DNA of 64,000 nucleotides, taken from Moringa oleifera. Lineage: Eukaryota > Streptophyta > Magnoliopsida > Brassicales > Moringaceae. The stretch lies in assembly GCA_021397835.1 (NCBI GenBank), contig JAJFZO010000695.1, positions 434,001 to 498,000 of the forward strand, in the 5' to 3' direction. Below are positions 23,950 through 35,710 of this stretch, in pieces. Under the pieces are notes generated by a model. That model was not told where the DNA came from and ran no database searches. It saw only the letters and a list, made by a program, of their open reading frames with translations. The position numbers and the translations under genes are program-made. Each line of letters opens with the position of its first letter. Positions within the stretch are counted from its first letter, which is position 1.

Positions 23950-25951
23950 GAACCTGTTGCTATCTCGACTGTGCTATCGAAGGCTATAAGGAAGTTGGAA
24001 TAAAAGAGCACTCATCTTGGGGTGGACTTACTACTTAAATGCTTTCAGCAGTTATCCATTTCGCACATGGCTACTCAGCATTTCTTGTAGGCAGATAACT
24101 AGTACACCAAAGGTGTGTCCTTCCCAGTCCTCTCGTACTAAGGAAAGGTCCTTTCAATGCTTTAACACCTACATCGGATATGGGCTGAACTGTCTCATGA
24201 CGTTTTGAACCAAGCTCACATATTGCTTTAATGGGAAAACAACCCAATCCTTGGAACATATTATAGCTCTAAGTGACGAAGAGCTAACATCAAGGTGCCA
24301 AACTTTCAATCAATGTGGGCTCTTGGGGAAGATCAGCCTATTATCCAAAAAGTAACTTTTATCCGTCGAGCGATGGCCTTTCCATTCGGCATCATTGGAT
24401 CACTAAGGCCGACTTTCGTCCCTGCTCAACGGGTAGGTCTCGTAGTCAAGCTCCCTTCTGCCTTTGCACTGGAAGGCCAATCTCCGTCCGGTCTGAGAAA
24501 ACCTTTGCACGACTCTATTACCTGTTAGGAGGCCTATGCTCCATAGAAACTGTACCTAAGATTGTCTATTGGCCTATAGGTCCTAACATAAGGTTAGAAT
24601 TCTAGCTCTTCTAGAGTGGTATCTCATTGATGGCTCGGGCCCCCCCTAAAAGGAGGCTTTCTTCGCCTTCCACTTAAGCTATGTAGGAAAAGCTCGAAGC
24701 TTCATAGGGTCTTTCCTTCCAGTGCGGGTAGTTCGCATCTTCAGAGACATGTCTATTTCACAGAGCCTCTCTCTGAGATAGTGTCCAGATCGTTATGCCT
24801 TTCGTGTGGGTTGAAACTTACCTAACAAGAAATTTTACTATCTTAGAACCGTTATAGTTATGGCTACCATTCATTGGGGCTTTGGTCATTAGCTTCCTTA
24901 TCATCAAGTCACTAACTTCCTTGACCTTCTAGCACTGGGCAGGCATCGGTCACTGTACATGGTCTTACAACTTTGTGAAACCTTTGTTTTTAGTAAACAG
25001 TCGCACGAGCCTAATCATTACGACCCCCTTTGTGAGGAGGCACCCCTTCTCGTAAAGTCACGGGGCTATTTTGCCAAGTTACTTAGAGAGAGTTATCTAA
25101 TGCCCTTAAGTATTCTCTACCTACCCACCTCTGTTAGTTTCAGGTAAAGGTACCTTTTTGTTGAAGGTTGTTCGAGCTTTTCCTAAGAGTATAGCATAGG
25201 TTACTTCAGCATCGTAACACCTAGTACTCGAACATTGGCTCGGGGCATTTTCTCTACCCCTTCTTACGTTGAAACAGCAAGGGCACCTTGTGTACTTGAA
25301 TCGATAATGCCAAAGACTATTCACCTATTGTCCATCGATTACACCTTTCAACCTGATCTTACGTCCTGACTTACCATCCCTGGATGAACCTTGCGGAGGA
25401 ACCCTTGGGTTTTCAAGGCATTGGATTCTCACAAATGTTTGCGTTACTTAAGACAATACTCTCACTTCTATTTCATCCATCCTTGCTCGCACGAATGCTT
25501 TCGTCTAAGGCAGAATGCATGTTTACATCCCACAACTTTGACAGATTGATTAGCTGCGTTCATCTTTGGCATAAGATTGCTCGATTAGTGAGTTATTATG
25601 CACTCTTTCAAGGGTGGCTACTTCTAGGGAAATCTTGTGGCTCTCTATGCACCCGTACCTCCTTTATCATTGAGCAGTCATTTAGGGGCCTTAGTTGGTA
25701 ATCCAGGTTGTTTCCCTCTCGATGAAGAAGATTATCCTCCATAGTCTCACTGGCCAACCTGGACCCCTGTTATTTTGAGTTCATATCTAGTATTTAAAGT
25801 TTACCTCGATTTAGTACTACTCTCATGGCCCTTACCAAAACAGTGCTTTATCCCTAGATGTCCAGTCAACTGCTGCGCCTCAAGCATTTCAGGGAGAATT
25901 GGCTAACTTTGGCTTCGAGTGGCATTTCACCCCTAGCCACAACTCATTCGT
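23950..25951 (-). rRNA. rrn23: Plastid 23S rRNA, 3' two thirds, nuclear relic
   Basis: About 2.0 kb of the roughly 2.8-kb gene, read as reverse complement. Highly conserved words remain, such as GGAAGATCAGCCT near 24328, ATAGTTATGGCTACCATTCA near 24854 and GTCAACTGCTGCGCCTCAAG near 25864. It stops abruptly at about 25951, missing the 5' third of the molecule. Short open frames on both strands here are rRNA shadows. Transitions dominate. The exact 3' end of the gene is not set by the sequence alone. Confidence 0.9.
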
Positions 25952-26556
25952 TAAGCTTGGCTGGAGAACATCTAAAAGATAATCGCTTTGCTCACTGTGT
26001 TCTTTGAGTACATAAATGACATGCCAATGGAAGAAGATCTAGAGGATCAGACATTCAGGACTGTTTGACCCTCCAGGCTGCTGAAAAATCCTTTCTATGA
26101 AATCCTTCACTCAACTGTTGCCATCATGTTGTTGATCAAAATGACCATAACCCAGATGATAATATCCCTGGAAATATAAGTATTGATGGTGGTGATAGCT
26201 ATGCTGCCGCTAGCAACTTTGTTGAATCCAAATGGATACATGATCAGGGTGAATTAGGAGCTTTCCACTTAAAGGCTTCTCCTATAGATTCTCCTGGTTC
26301 TACTTTCTTAGTGGATTTATTTGCTGAGAAAAGCCTTATAAACAGTTCATAAGAGGAATAGAAGAAGCTAATGAGTCTCTTGATTCTACTTTTTTAGCAG
26401 ATTTATTTGATTAGACATAAGTCTTTTGGACAGTTCATAGAGGAAAAGAGGAAGCTAGTAAGTCTCTTGGCAATGGTTACAGTATGACGTATTGTTCAAA
26501 ATAGAAATCTGTTGTGTTCATACTATACATGTACATATATCACATAAAGCTAGTAA
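25952..26556 (+). pseudogene. Host gene fragment containing exon-like copy 2
   Basis: Positions 26137-26340 pair with 18016-18211. The open + frame reads GDSYAAASNFVESKWIHDQG and then SPIDSPGSTFLVDLFAEKSL. Directly afterwards a short block repeats in degenerate form (CAGTTCATAAGAGGAA near 26344 and CAGTTCATAGAGGAAAAGAG near 26430). The coding-like composition suggests a captured or duplicated exon of a plant gene I cannot name. Stops follow, so it is not functional. Confidence 0.55.
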
Positions 26557-27338
26557 GTCTCAGTCCATCCTTTATTCTACCTTCTTGCTTTATTTTCTTA
26601 CTTCTAGTGGAGTTCTGAATAGATGCCATGTATCTTTTTGCAGTTGATGTCTTACTTATACTTCTTTTTGGGATATTCTGATCTACGGCTCAACTGCAAG
26701 CACTTGTTAAACTAGACTTCTTTTGCTGCAAAGCACACCAGATATTGCTTGTTTTCACTTAATATTATATCAATGGAGGAGCTTATGCATATTCGATCAA
26801 TGTATACTATTCTTCTGTGATGTTGCAATTGAACAAGCTTTACTGTGCAATATGGTTTTCTTCTTTAGTTATCTGAATGATCTCAGCTTTGTACAAGTCT
26901 ATAATTTCCTTAAGTAGATTTCTCCTTGTGCTGAAGTTATGGACATGTCTTAATGGAAAATCTGATGCTTGTTGCATTCTGATACAGAATTCCTCTATAT
27001 ATGGATTTAGTTAGAAGTGCAATCAGAAGAAAACTACAAATCTTTGTTAATACTAAGTAACCTCTGACTCAAAATAAAAACAGGGACACTTTCGTCTATC
27101 TTACAAGTATGATTTCCTCTATCATAATACAAACTAGGATGCACAGCTTAAGCCAGTTAATCTGGTAAGCTGCTCCCTAAATGCTGATTTCTCTTTATTT
27201 TTAATGTCAAAGAGAATTAAGAAAAAAATATTGGATTATCAAATGAGAAGTTCGGATCAATTTTCTCTAGATTAGGTGAGAAGTCCATTGTCTAAAGTTG
27301 GATTCATAACCTTGCATGTTATAAAATTTCCTAAAATT
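26557..27338 (+). repeat. 0.8-kb duplicated segment, copy a
   Basis: It matches 35711-36553 in the same orientation along its whole length with scattered substitutions and small indels. Shared words include TAATATTATATCAATGGA, GAAGTTATGGACATGTCTTA and GTTAGAAGTGCAATCAGAAG. It has no long frame and probably derives from introns and short exons of one source gene or from an unrecognised transposon. Confidence 0.85.
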
Positions 27339-30300
27339 ATTCATTTTGATTAGCAAAACTAAATAGTAGTTTGATTATGGTGTCACTGGAGATAAAAATG
27401 ATAACAGAAGCTACCCACCAAGATGTTATAAATTGCAGAAGAGGAAGAACTATGGTTTTCTTTGTTTCTACACCCTAATGATGTTGAAGGAAAAGTAAAG
27501 GGAGGTTCAATTTTTTTATTGTCCAAGCTCTCAATATTGACCCTTAGGCTTGTTAGAGTATTTAAGAGGATTTATTGTGTCTGTTGATGATTATTATTAT
27601 GATTGTCCATTTTCTCTTCTAGTTTTTCTAGTGATGTTGGTGGCTGAACGCCTTGGTTGCTATATGAACAGGTGTGTGTTCCCTTGTAAGTGTTGTGCTC
27701 TTTAATCAATTTGTGTTCATCTCAGTTCTAGTAAGCTTGCTACAAGACACTTAATTAAACTACATATACTTATTGCAAAAGAATACTTAATTAAGGTCTC
27801 TAGTTTAATGTCTAATGGCCCATTAGTGCGGCTGCCTGTACTTTCTTTTACTTAGACATCTCTTCTTCCATTCCATTCTATTGTAACCCTTTCAGAAGTA
27901 GACCAAAAACAAAAAAAAAACAAAAAAAAAATCTATTCCTCCCTACCCCCTTCTTAACATCCAAGCGATACATCCAAGTTGTGAGCCTTGTTCACCTGTC
28001 CAGCCACATCATAGAAATACAGATATATCATATTAGTGAAAATAGAAAACAAAGTAAATTATATTCTTTTACTTGATGAAAGTGATACCCTGCATAATTG
28101 GATTAGATTTTCCTCTTCAAATGATTACTTAGGTTCAGAAAACTAAAATTTAAAAAAAAATTAAAAAAATAATCGAATTGTTAACAATGACAAGACCTAT
28201 TCACATGTCAAATGGCTAGCATCCTAGCAGTTTACGACTACTAAATTGTTGAACAGTGGAACGATATCTAAAGTCTTATAATCTTTCTTAACTTCATCCC
28301 TACATGTTAAGCAATGCAACTGAATAGAGGGAAAAGATTAAAAAAAAAAATTTAGCATAGACAAACAACATAATACTACCAGAGTATCATATCAAGAGAC
28401 CAATATAAATAGCAAAACCAACTTTCTTTCTGCCCTTCATTTCCTTCAAGCTGCATGCTCCTACCTATGGCCTACTAGGAGCTCTGCCAAAACTGAAAGC
28501 CTCTCCATTTTATCAAGGTAAGTCCATTATGGACATGAACACATGATACTAAATTCTTTTTTTTTTCTTTATTCTTATTCTAATTTGATTGCGTTATGAT
28601 ATTACAATAACGTCAGGATAAACATGCCAACAAGTAAGTAAAATATATCCTCCATGCAAAGCCAATCATGCTATGTAACAATAAAAGGAGGGAGCTAGGT
28701 AAGGGAGTGACTTACCCATCACAAGGTCCAGAAAAAATCCATAGATCAGAAATCACCGCCAACACTTAAATAGTATTAATATAGACAGCAAAGTACATAA
28801 GAACATACAAGAGATGGTAATTGTTGTTTTACAAGAAATATTTTCTATTGGATCTTGAATCTTAAGTAGTCTTATTGATTACCACTTAAAATGAAGAATA
28901 TTTTCAGTCCATGGTACCACTCCTGGGTGCTTGTATCTTCTACCAACAAGGTGGCAATTTCTTGTAACTGCTAAAACTGCTGGGTTAAATAAAAGACAAA
29001 AAGATGAAGAGAGAAATGAACCGCAAACCAATCAAATCCTTGACACAAGTCAAGACCTTTGAATTAATGGATCTTTAACATGAGATTCAGAGTGACAAAA
29101 TCATCAATAACATAAGAGAGATTGGAAAAAATCCATTATATCTTATGGTTGTGTGGATATGCCTAAAGTGTTGCACTTATTACCAAATGAATCATAAAAG
29201 AAATTTTGCACATGTTTAAATGTTTTCAATAAATGCAAAGCCAACAAACCTTTATGCCCTAAAAAAAGTGTGTCAACATGTCTTCCCTTTCCAGAGTTAC
29301 ATGGTTGTGTCGCTTGAACCTAGACATAGTAGAAAACATAGTCACTTCTATATGCTCATACACTTTATCCAGTAAAGTATGTCCACAAATTGTGCAAAAA
29401 ATAAAGGGTACAAACTTGAGTATGATATACAAATAATCAAAGCTAGCTGCTAAATGAATGAAAATAACCCAGAATTTAAAACTTATTAAATTTTGAGGAA
29501 GGTTATTGTTAATTCTTAGTAAATTTGTGAAAAGCTTTGGCAAATGTGACTCATACAATATAGCTTCACTGCAATGCTAAGAGATTAGCCATAGCCATGG
29601 CGAATAGTATGTAATTATTCCATTTATAAGAGGAATCGGTATTCCTTTTCATCCATACCCAACAATCCTATATAAAGTCCTTGTAGAGTGAGGGGGTGGA
29701 GCTTACAAATTCTATAATGTACATACATGAGAAGAAGATGTAACAAAAATCTCAGTAGTTATAATTCAACTTCCTTTTAAAAACTAGAGTATCACAAACT
29801 AAAAAATTTGAAAAAAAATTAAGGATTTGTGGTTAGAAGAATTACCAAATGCTCATTCTTCTCAAACTCTATGCACTCGAACCAAAGATAATCCAACACA
29901 TTGTTATATCAAAGGCAAAAGTAAACCACATACAAATCATATAAAAAAGGTAAACATTGGTCTTCACTGTTGCATACTTAATTCTTCTGTAGCATGAGCA
30001 GTGCAGCACTGTACAAATAAGATATATCAATCAATATCAATAGTTATACTTCAATAGACAAGCATCAAGCCATGTATTATAACATTGAATATACAATTGC
30101 AACAACAGCAACAGTGGACAGAGGGTGACCTAACACCCTCTTACTTAACGTAGACCTGTTTTGCGCATGTTTATCAAAAATTTAGTTTCTTAATTTTAGT
30201 AATAAAAGTTATGATTTCTATTCATATTTTTATATTTGAAGAGATTGATGAATTTAAGAGATAAGAAGGCAGTAAATCCTAACCAATATCATATTTTAGA

Positions 30301-30559
30301 TGTATGACACAAATGAGAATGGGCAGAATACTAAGTGAGGAAGGTAGGAAAGAAAGATACAGCACAGTAAGAAAATTTTTTTTTTACATCCAACACCTGC
30401 TCATTTCAGTCTTAAATAATTTGAAATGATGCATGACGTGATCAAGAATGCAGTGCACAAATATGTTTTAGATACTAACTCCATAAATATAAATAGGTAT
30501 GCTCAACCCTCATCAATTTAGATCCTAATCCAACATAGAAATAGAAACAGTTTCAGAAA
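27339..30559. other. 3.2-kb stretch with no recognised gene
   Basis: AT-rich with poly-A runs (27909-27930, 28150-28168, 28339-28349). A minus-strand open frame at 29558-29259 has no family resemblance that I can see. No transposon domain is visible. Confidence 0.5.
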
Positions 30560-31200
30560 AGTGAGCACCTCTTCAGTTTCTTTGAGTATCACAAAAAACT
30601 AACCTCAAAACCTGAAGTTTAAAACCAACTATAACCTTAATTCTTGATCCCATAACAACTTAATCATAAACTTAGGTTAGCTCCTACGAAAACCACCATT
30701 TAAACTTCAGCATGATAAATTTTCATTAACAGAAACTAAACTCTTTGATAAAGCAACAAAAGAAAAGCACATGACCAACAAAGACACCATTTGAACTTCG
30801 CACTAAACCATTATGGTCAACACGGTTGACTAGTTGTAACTAGTCATATCAGCAAGCGAATTAACAGTCCAATAATATTTGAGCTAGTCCCATCTCCTGA
30901 AGCTTGTAGAAAGTCTGAGACATATTGAACTTTCACCATGATACTTCTAGCTTTTTTTGCTTTTCATGAAATTTTTTTTCTACAGTGTATTGCCCAATTA
31001 CAATTACCAAAATCTACAAATTTTTTTAAATGAGTGATCCATCCCTTCCTTAAAACTCCCGCAGCCAGAGAATAGGACGTTTTTTCTTTCTTCAGGCATT
31101 TTATTCTATTCATCAAATCAACAATTTCAGCTTTTATCATCAGATTTTGCAGTCCACTTTGAATATCATTATCACACAGTGCAAACTCTTGGTAGAACAA
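30560..31200 (-). pseudogene. LRR-gene fragment resembling plant STK11-interacting protein, copy 1
   Basis: The minus strand opens with QEFALCDNDIQSGLQNLMIK, continues IVDLMNRIKCLKKEKTS, then KKFVDFGNCNWA. The following 0.4 kb aligns, inverted, with 50850-51245. The likely source is a plant gene for an LRR protein related to mammalian LKB1/STK11-interacting protein, suggested by the LRR exon joined to the other copy and by remembered similarity. Stops and frame breaks interrupt it. No LRR exon accompanies this copy. Confidence 0.5.
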
Positions 31201-31689
31201 AAGTAAGTACTTAGTTCTCCATATTTTAAAAGCAAGGATCTTATAATAAAATACTCGAAGAAGATAAATATTATTCTTCTTTTCTTATGGTTGGAAAGGT
31301 GGGGTGTAACTTGAATTTCGTAGAAAGGAATATTAAAATAAGAAAAACATTATATGAAATTACTAAATCTAAATTTAGTATCAAGTAAAAGAATCAAGCT
31401 TCTAGTGCCCTAGTTATGAAAAGTTGTAAAACTTTCATAATGATCATAGAGTAGTTGAACCTCTAGGTGCCGACTCTAATTAGAAAATACTACAAAGTTC
31501 TAAACTACTACTCCATAAAAAAAAAAAAGGTTATGTTTCTTTATTTAGTTTTATTTTCTATAAAAAAAAAATAAGTGTTAAAAGAATGCTTCCCAAAAAA
31601 ACCTGCATCTATGAATCTTTTTTTTTTAAATGTTTTCAACTTCAGTTTTTGGTTTTCTTTAAGATGATCTGGAAAGGCTAATGTGCCTG
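31201..31689. other. Stretch with no recognised feature
   Basis: AT-rich sequence with poly-A and poly-T runs (31519-31527, 31563-31570, 31619-31627). It lies between the LRR fragment and the first copia LTR-like region. Confidence 0.4.
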
Positions 31690-32174
31690 TATTAAGACAC
31701 ATATGAAGCTTATTTAGTTAAAAACACTTTATGAGGGTGTCTTGTATTAGAAAGAGGGTAAAAACAATATATCAATGGGGGGATTAAATATTGGGTTAGA
31801 GAGAGGGATGAGAGAGCTGCTCTGGTTTTTCCCTGTAACCTAGAAAAACTTTGTCTTTCTTTTCTTAAAGAATTAGTGAAAGCTCTTGGTCTCTTTGCTT
31901 ACTGGAGACCAGTTGTGGATGTAAGCTTATGTTGAACCATGTAAATTCCTCTTTGCTTATTCTTTACATTTATTCATAATGCTTTCTTTTGTGTTTTTGC
32001 TTGATGGATGTGTTTTGTTATGAAGAACAAAGTTATAGAGCCATTTTTTGTTATTTAATCTAGCTGCTGTGCCATTCTTCCTTGCTTTATTGATTGGTTG
32101 GTTAAGATATATTTATCTTATAACATTTAATTGCTGAGTCTTATTAATATATAAGATATTTGGGTATTCCAATA
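31690..32174 (+). repeat. 5' LTR of copia 1 (boundaries approximate)
   Basis: It lies directly before the primer-binding site and shares GTGGATGTAAGC..GAACCATGTAA with the 3' LTR (GTGGATATAGGT..GAACCATGTAA near 34995). The rest is too diverged to align by eye, so the left boundary (a TGTATTAAG-like start) is a guess. Confidence 0.35.
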
Positions 32175-34558
32175 GTGGTATTAAAGCTGCATTGGTGATA
32201 GCTTAATAGGTTTCCTAATTTACACAAAAAGACATCATCGACAGTAAAATAAGATGTTGAGAAGTTTGATGGCACAAATGATTTTGGCCTTTGGAAGATC
32301 AAGATGTTGGCATAGCTTGGGAGCCTTAGTCTCGATGCTACATTAAGAGGAGAACATAGACTGCCCAACCTTTACACAAAAGGAGAAAGTAGATGTTATT
32401 GAAAGGGAATATAACACCTTGATACTCAACTTGAGTCATAAGGTTCTATGTGAGGTGTAAAGCAAAAAAAACAATAGCTGGGGTGTGTTTGAAGTTAGAG
32501 AATTTATATTTGACAAAGACCTTGTCTAGTGGACTTTATTTGAAGGAGAAGGTTTTCACATTTAAAATACAAGAAGGAAAACTACTAGAAGATCATCGTG
32601 ATGAGTTTACAAAACCTTGTTGAGACCTAGAAAACATCAAAGTTGAGTAGGAGGACGAGGACAAGACACTACAATAGAAAAGTTATAGGTCAAAGGCAGA
32701 TCAGAGAAGATGGGTCAATCCTGGACTCCCAAAGACGGTAGCAAAGCAAAACAAAGAAATGTGAAGAGATTAAAATCCAAAAACTCATCACGTAATTGCT
32801 ATCATTGTGGTAAAATAGGCCACATTACAAGATTCGATAAGGAACTAAAAAAGAAGAGAAATGATTAGCAGCAAAACAAAGAAGCTAATGCAATTGTGGT
32901 ATCAAATTCACTTGACAAAGGAGAAGCGTTAAATGTTTTGGAAATCAAAGTTCAAGAAGAATGGATTTAGATTCTGGATGCACATATCATATGTCCTAAT
33001 AGTTATATATTTCTCAAATACCAACCTGTTGTTAGAAGTAAAGCAATATGGGAAATAACTATGCATGCTCAGTTATGGGGATTGGTTCAGTGGCATTCAA
33101 GCTTTAATGATGGAACCATTAAGGTTCTAAAGGAAATGAGACATGTACTAGACTTAAGGAGGAATTTAATTTCTCTTGGATCTCTAGACAGTAAAGGCTA
33201 TATGTTCAAGGTTGAGAAGGGACAACTGAAGATATTTAAAGGAGTTCAGGTTGTTCTGAAAGGCATTAAGCAAAATAGCTTTTATGTATTGATGGGTTCT
33301 GCAATCATACATGTTATAGCAATAGCTGTAAAAATAAAACAAACTACTGCTCAACTATGGCATAGGTGTTTGGAACATGTGAGTGAAGCTGGTCTGTAGA
33401 AACTTCACAAATAAGGGCTTCTAATACTATATAATAAGAAAGGAACATCGAATCAAGTTCTCAAACAAAGCATTGCATAAATCTAAAGAAGTGTTAGACT
33501 ATGTGCATGCTGATCTATGAGGGCCTTAGAAAGTTCTCACATATGGAGGCTACCATTATTTTTTATCCATTATAGATGATTTCAGCAGGAAACTGTGGAT
33601 AGTCAAGAATAAAGATGACTGCTACCAGAGATTTAAGGAATGGAAGGCTTTGGTTAAAATTGTCACATCAATCCTATTTATGGTACTTTCAAAATTTTTT
33701 GTGGATGACGCAAAGGGAGTGAATCTTCCTTTAAGTAGTCATTTTAGATTATCTGCAACGTGCTCTCCAAAAACTGATGATGAAAAACAAGAAATGGATA
33801 GTAAACCATATTCATGTACAGTTGGATCACTTAAGGTTGCTATGGTATGTTGTAGGGTAGGCCTTATTTGACCTATTCTATTAGTCTACTAAGCTATTAT
33901 ATGTCTAATCTGTGAAAAAAACATTTGACGGCAGCAAAGTGGCTTCTCAGATATATTAAGCAAACATTAAACTATGGTCTGATATACTAGAAGAAGGAGC
34001 AAAGGCACGAAGGATTGGAAGGTTTTGTTGGTTTAGATTATGCAGGAGATAGAAACAAAAGAAAGCCATTGTCCACTCATGTTTTCATGTATAATAATTG
34101 TTGCATAAGTTAGAAAGCTCAATTACAGCCTGCGTAGCATTGTCAACCACTGAAGCTGACTATATGGCCTTAATAGAAGGTTTCAGAAAAGGTATATGGT
34201 TGTTTGGGTTGGCCACTGAATTGATACTTTCATTTTTAAAAGTTAAGGTGTTTAGTGATAAACAATTAGCTATACACCTGTGTAAAAATCCAGTACATAT
34301 CATAAAAGGTCAAAAAAACATTTTGATGTTAATTTCCATTTTATAAGAGAAATGCTGGAGGATGGCAGCATAAAGTAAAGTCAAAAGATAATCCTGCTGA
34401 TATGGCTACTAAGGTTGTGTCTCTCACCATGTTTGCAATGTGCCTAGTGCTCTTGAGCATCAAGACTGAATGAAAAATTAAGGAATCAAGAAATGAAGGC
34501 TTCAGTGACCAAGAAGACAAGAAAGGCATGATTGTTATGGAAAAATAAAGGTGGAGAT

Positions 34559-35108
34559 TATTAAGGGTCTGTTTTCCAAATCTGTAATGACTATGCTTAG
34601 GTGTCTAAGTGACCTATCAAAGTATATGCTTATTCAAAAAATTAGCCATCCTGGCTGATGAATCTAAAAGAATAAGGGGGATAGAGACAGAAGATCCATG
34701 ACCATCAACTATATCAGAATGAAGATACTAGACCAGATCTACACCCTTGGCTAGGCCTATATTGTGCTGCATGTTGGCGGCAGATATTGAGGAAGCGGAA
34801 TGCATCCTCTATAGTGGAGGTAATTCCATCCATCTTTACCTATTTACTTTACATTTTGTATATGAGTACAGAGGAAATGGACTGGGGTGTGTGTGTTTTT
34901 GCTCCAAGAAGAAGATCTCTTGACTGTATTTCCTTTGTAATTCTCCAAATTAATCAAGTTCTCTCTTGCTCTCCTTGTTCGGTGAAGCTTTCCTGTGGAT
35001 ATAGGTACCTGCTGAACCATGTAATCTCTGTGTAATTTGTTTCTTTTTTTTTCTTGCTATTATATGGTTATTGATTGTTAGAAAAGTTACTGCTTTACTG
35101 GTTAGATA
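34559..35108 (+). repeat. 3' LTR of copia 1
   Basis: It starts right after the polypurine tract AAAGGTGGAGA with TATTAAGGG, a decayed TGTTAAGGG. It contains the typical CTGTATTTCCTTTGTAATTC stretch near 34924. It ends where unrelated copia coding sequence (element 1b) begins near 35109, so its 3' end may be truncated. Confidence 0.55.
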
Positions 35109-35335
35109 CAGAGGCTAGAACATGTGAGTAAAGCTGATCTACATGAACTTCACAAACAAGCTCTGCTGGGAGAGGGTAAGTTAAGCACTTTTTGTTTTTG
35201 TGAACACTTTATAATGGGAAAGAAACATCGAATCAAGTTCTCAAACAAAGCATTGCATAAATTTAAAGAAGTATTATACTATGTGCATGCTGATCTATGG
35301 GGGGATAGTGATGACTACTACCAGAGATTTTGCTA
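35109..35335 (+). pseudogene. Copia fragment 1b (GAG-pre-integrase / integrase start)
   Basis: It reads LEHVSKADLHELHKQALLGE, HRIKFSNKALHKFKEVL and YVHADLWG, then DSDDYYQRF with no intervening integrase. It aligns with 33366-33625 of copia 1 but carries a further deletion between the first integrase block and the DDYYQRF junction region. The frame is open up to TGC/TAA. Confidence 0.75.
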
Positions 35336-35399
35336 AATGCTTAACAATAAGCAATGGTAATATGAACATAGTATGGTATTTTGCATTAAATTGTTTTAG

Positions 35400-35502
35400 G
35401 AAGGTTGAGCTAGAGGAAGATACTGAACTATTTCTTGGACCGTCACCACTTGTTATGGTTGCTAAGGCTAAATCAATAAATGAGGCAGTGTGTTTCGGAG
35501 AG
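35400..35502 (+). pseudogene. Isolated exon resembling a plant DnaJ-domain (DUF3752) protein
   Basis: The exon is bounded by TTTTAG and GTACTTG and reads KVELEEDTELFLGPSPLVMV, then AKAKSINEAVCFGE. This resembles the acidic N-terminal motif (ELFLGPPPPAMVAEAESANEAERFEE) that precedes the J-domain in a conserved plant protein family. The J-domain exon is not found downstream. Lying directly after a copia fragment suggests a captured or stranded exon. The similarity is from memory; the exon boundaries are seen. Confidence 0.45.
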
Positions 35503-35710
35503 GTACTTGTTTTATCCATTTCGCTTTTGATTCGACTTTAACTATTACTTTTTCTTATGATTTAAAGTAAAAGCATGCATTATTAAGTAATTATACCATT
35601 ATTATGGCTAGTTAGAATTTTGGGCTATTGTAATCTGAAATTCTGTCACAAATCCTCATTGTTGCAAATTTGAACAATTTTTTTTAATGATGTTTGAAGT
35701 GTTGGGACAT

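Larger units (their letters stand above)
19090..25951. other. Nuclear plastid DNA insertion (NUPT), about 6.9 kb
   Basis: Gene order and strands, ycf1(-) trnN(+) trnR(-) rrn5(-) rrn4.5(-) rrn23(-), are those of the chloroplast inverted repeat next to the small single-copy region. It was therefore inserted as one collinear piece. The left edge is taken where ycf1 similarity fades. The right edge falls inside rrn23 at about 25951, where plastid sequence stops abruptly after CCACAACTCATTCG. Many substitutions are C-to-T or G-to-A and ycf1 is full of stops, so this is an old nuclear copy and not assembly contamination. Confidence 0.93.
31690..35108 (+). mobile_element. Ty1-copia element 1, internally deleted
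   Basis: It runs from an LTR-like 5' region through a primer-binding site (32176-32187, TGGTATTAAAGC) and a gag relic (FDGTNDFGLWKIKM at about 32260). The zinc knuckle near 32788 is CYHCGKIGHITRFD, with its last Cys changed. A GAG-pre-integrase block follows at 33061-33399 (LRRNLISLGSLDSKGY, QLWHRCLEHVSEAG), then the start of integrase. At about 33,640-33,700 the sequence jumps to the C-terminal end of reverse transcriptase (GVNLPLSSHFRLSATCSP). RNase H (LSTTEADYMAL near 34140) and a polypurine tract (34547-34557) end the internal region. Most of integrase and the RT catalytic core are absent. Stops are frequent. A non-autonomous, dead copy. Confidence 0.85.

Noticed and set aside
23950..25951. 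Several short open frames on both strands (for example 24017-24208, 24315-24605, 25384-25701)
   Set aside because: They overlap plastid 23S rRNA sequence; their translations are rRNA shadows.
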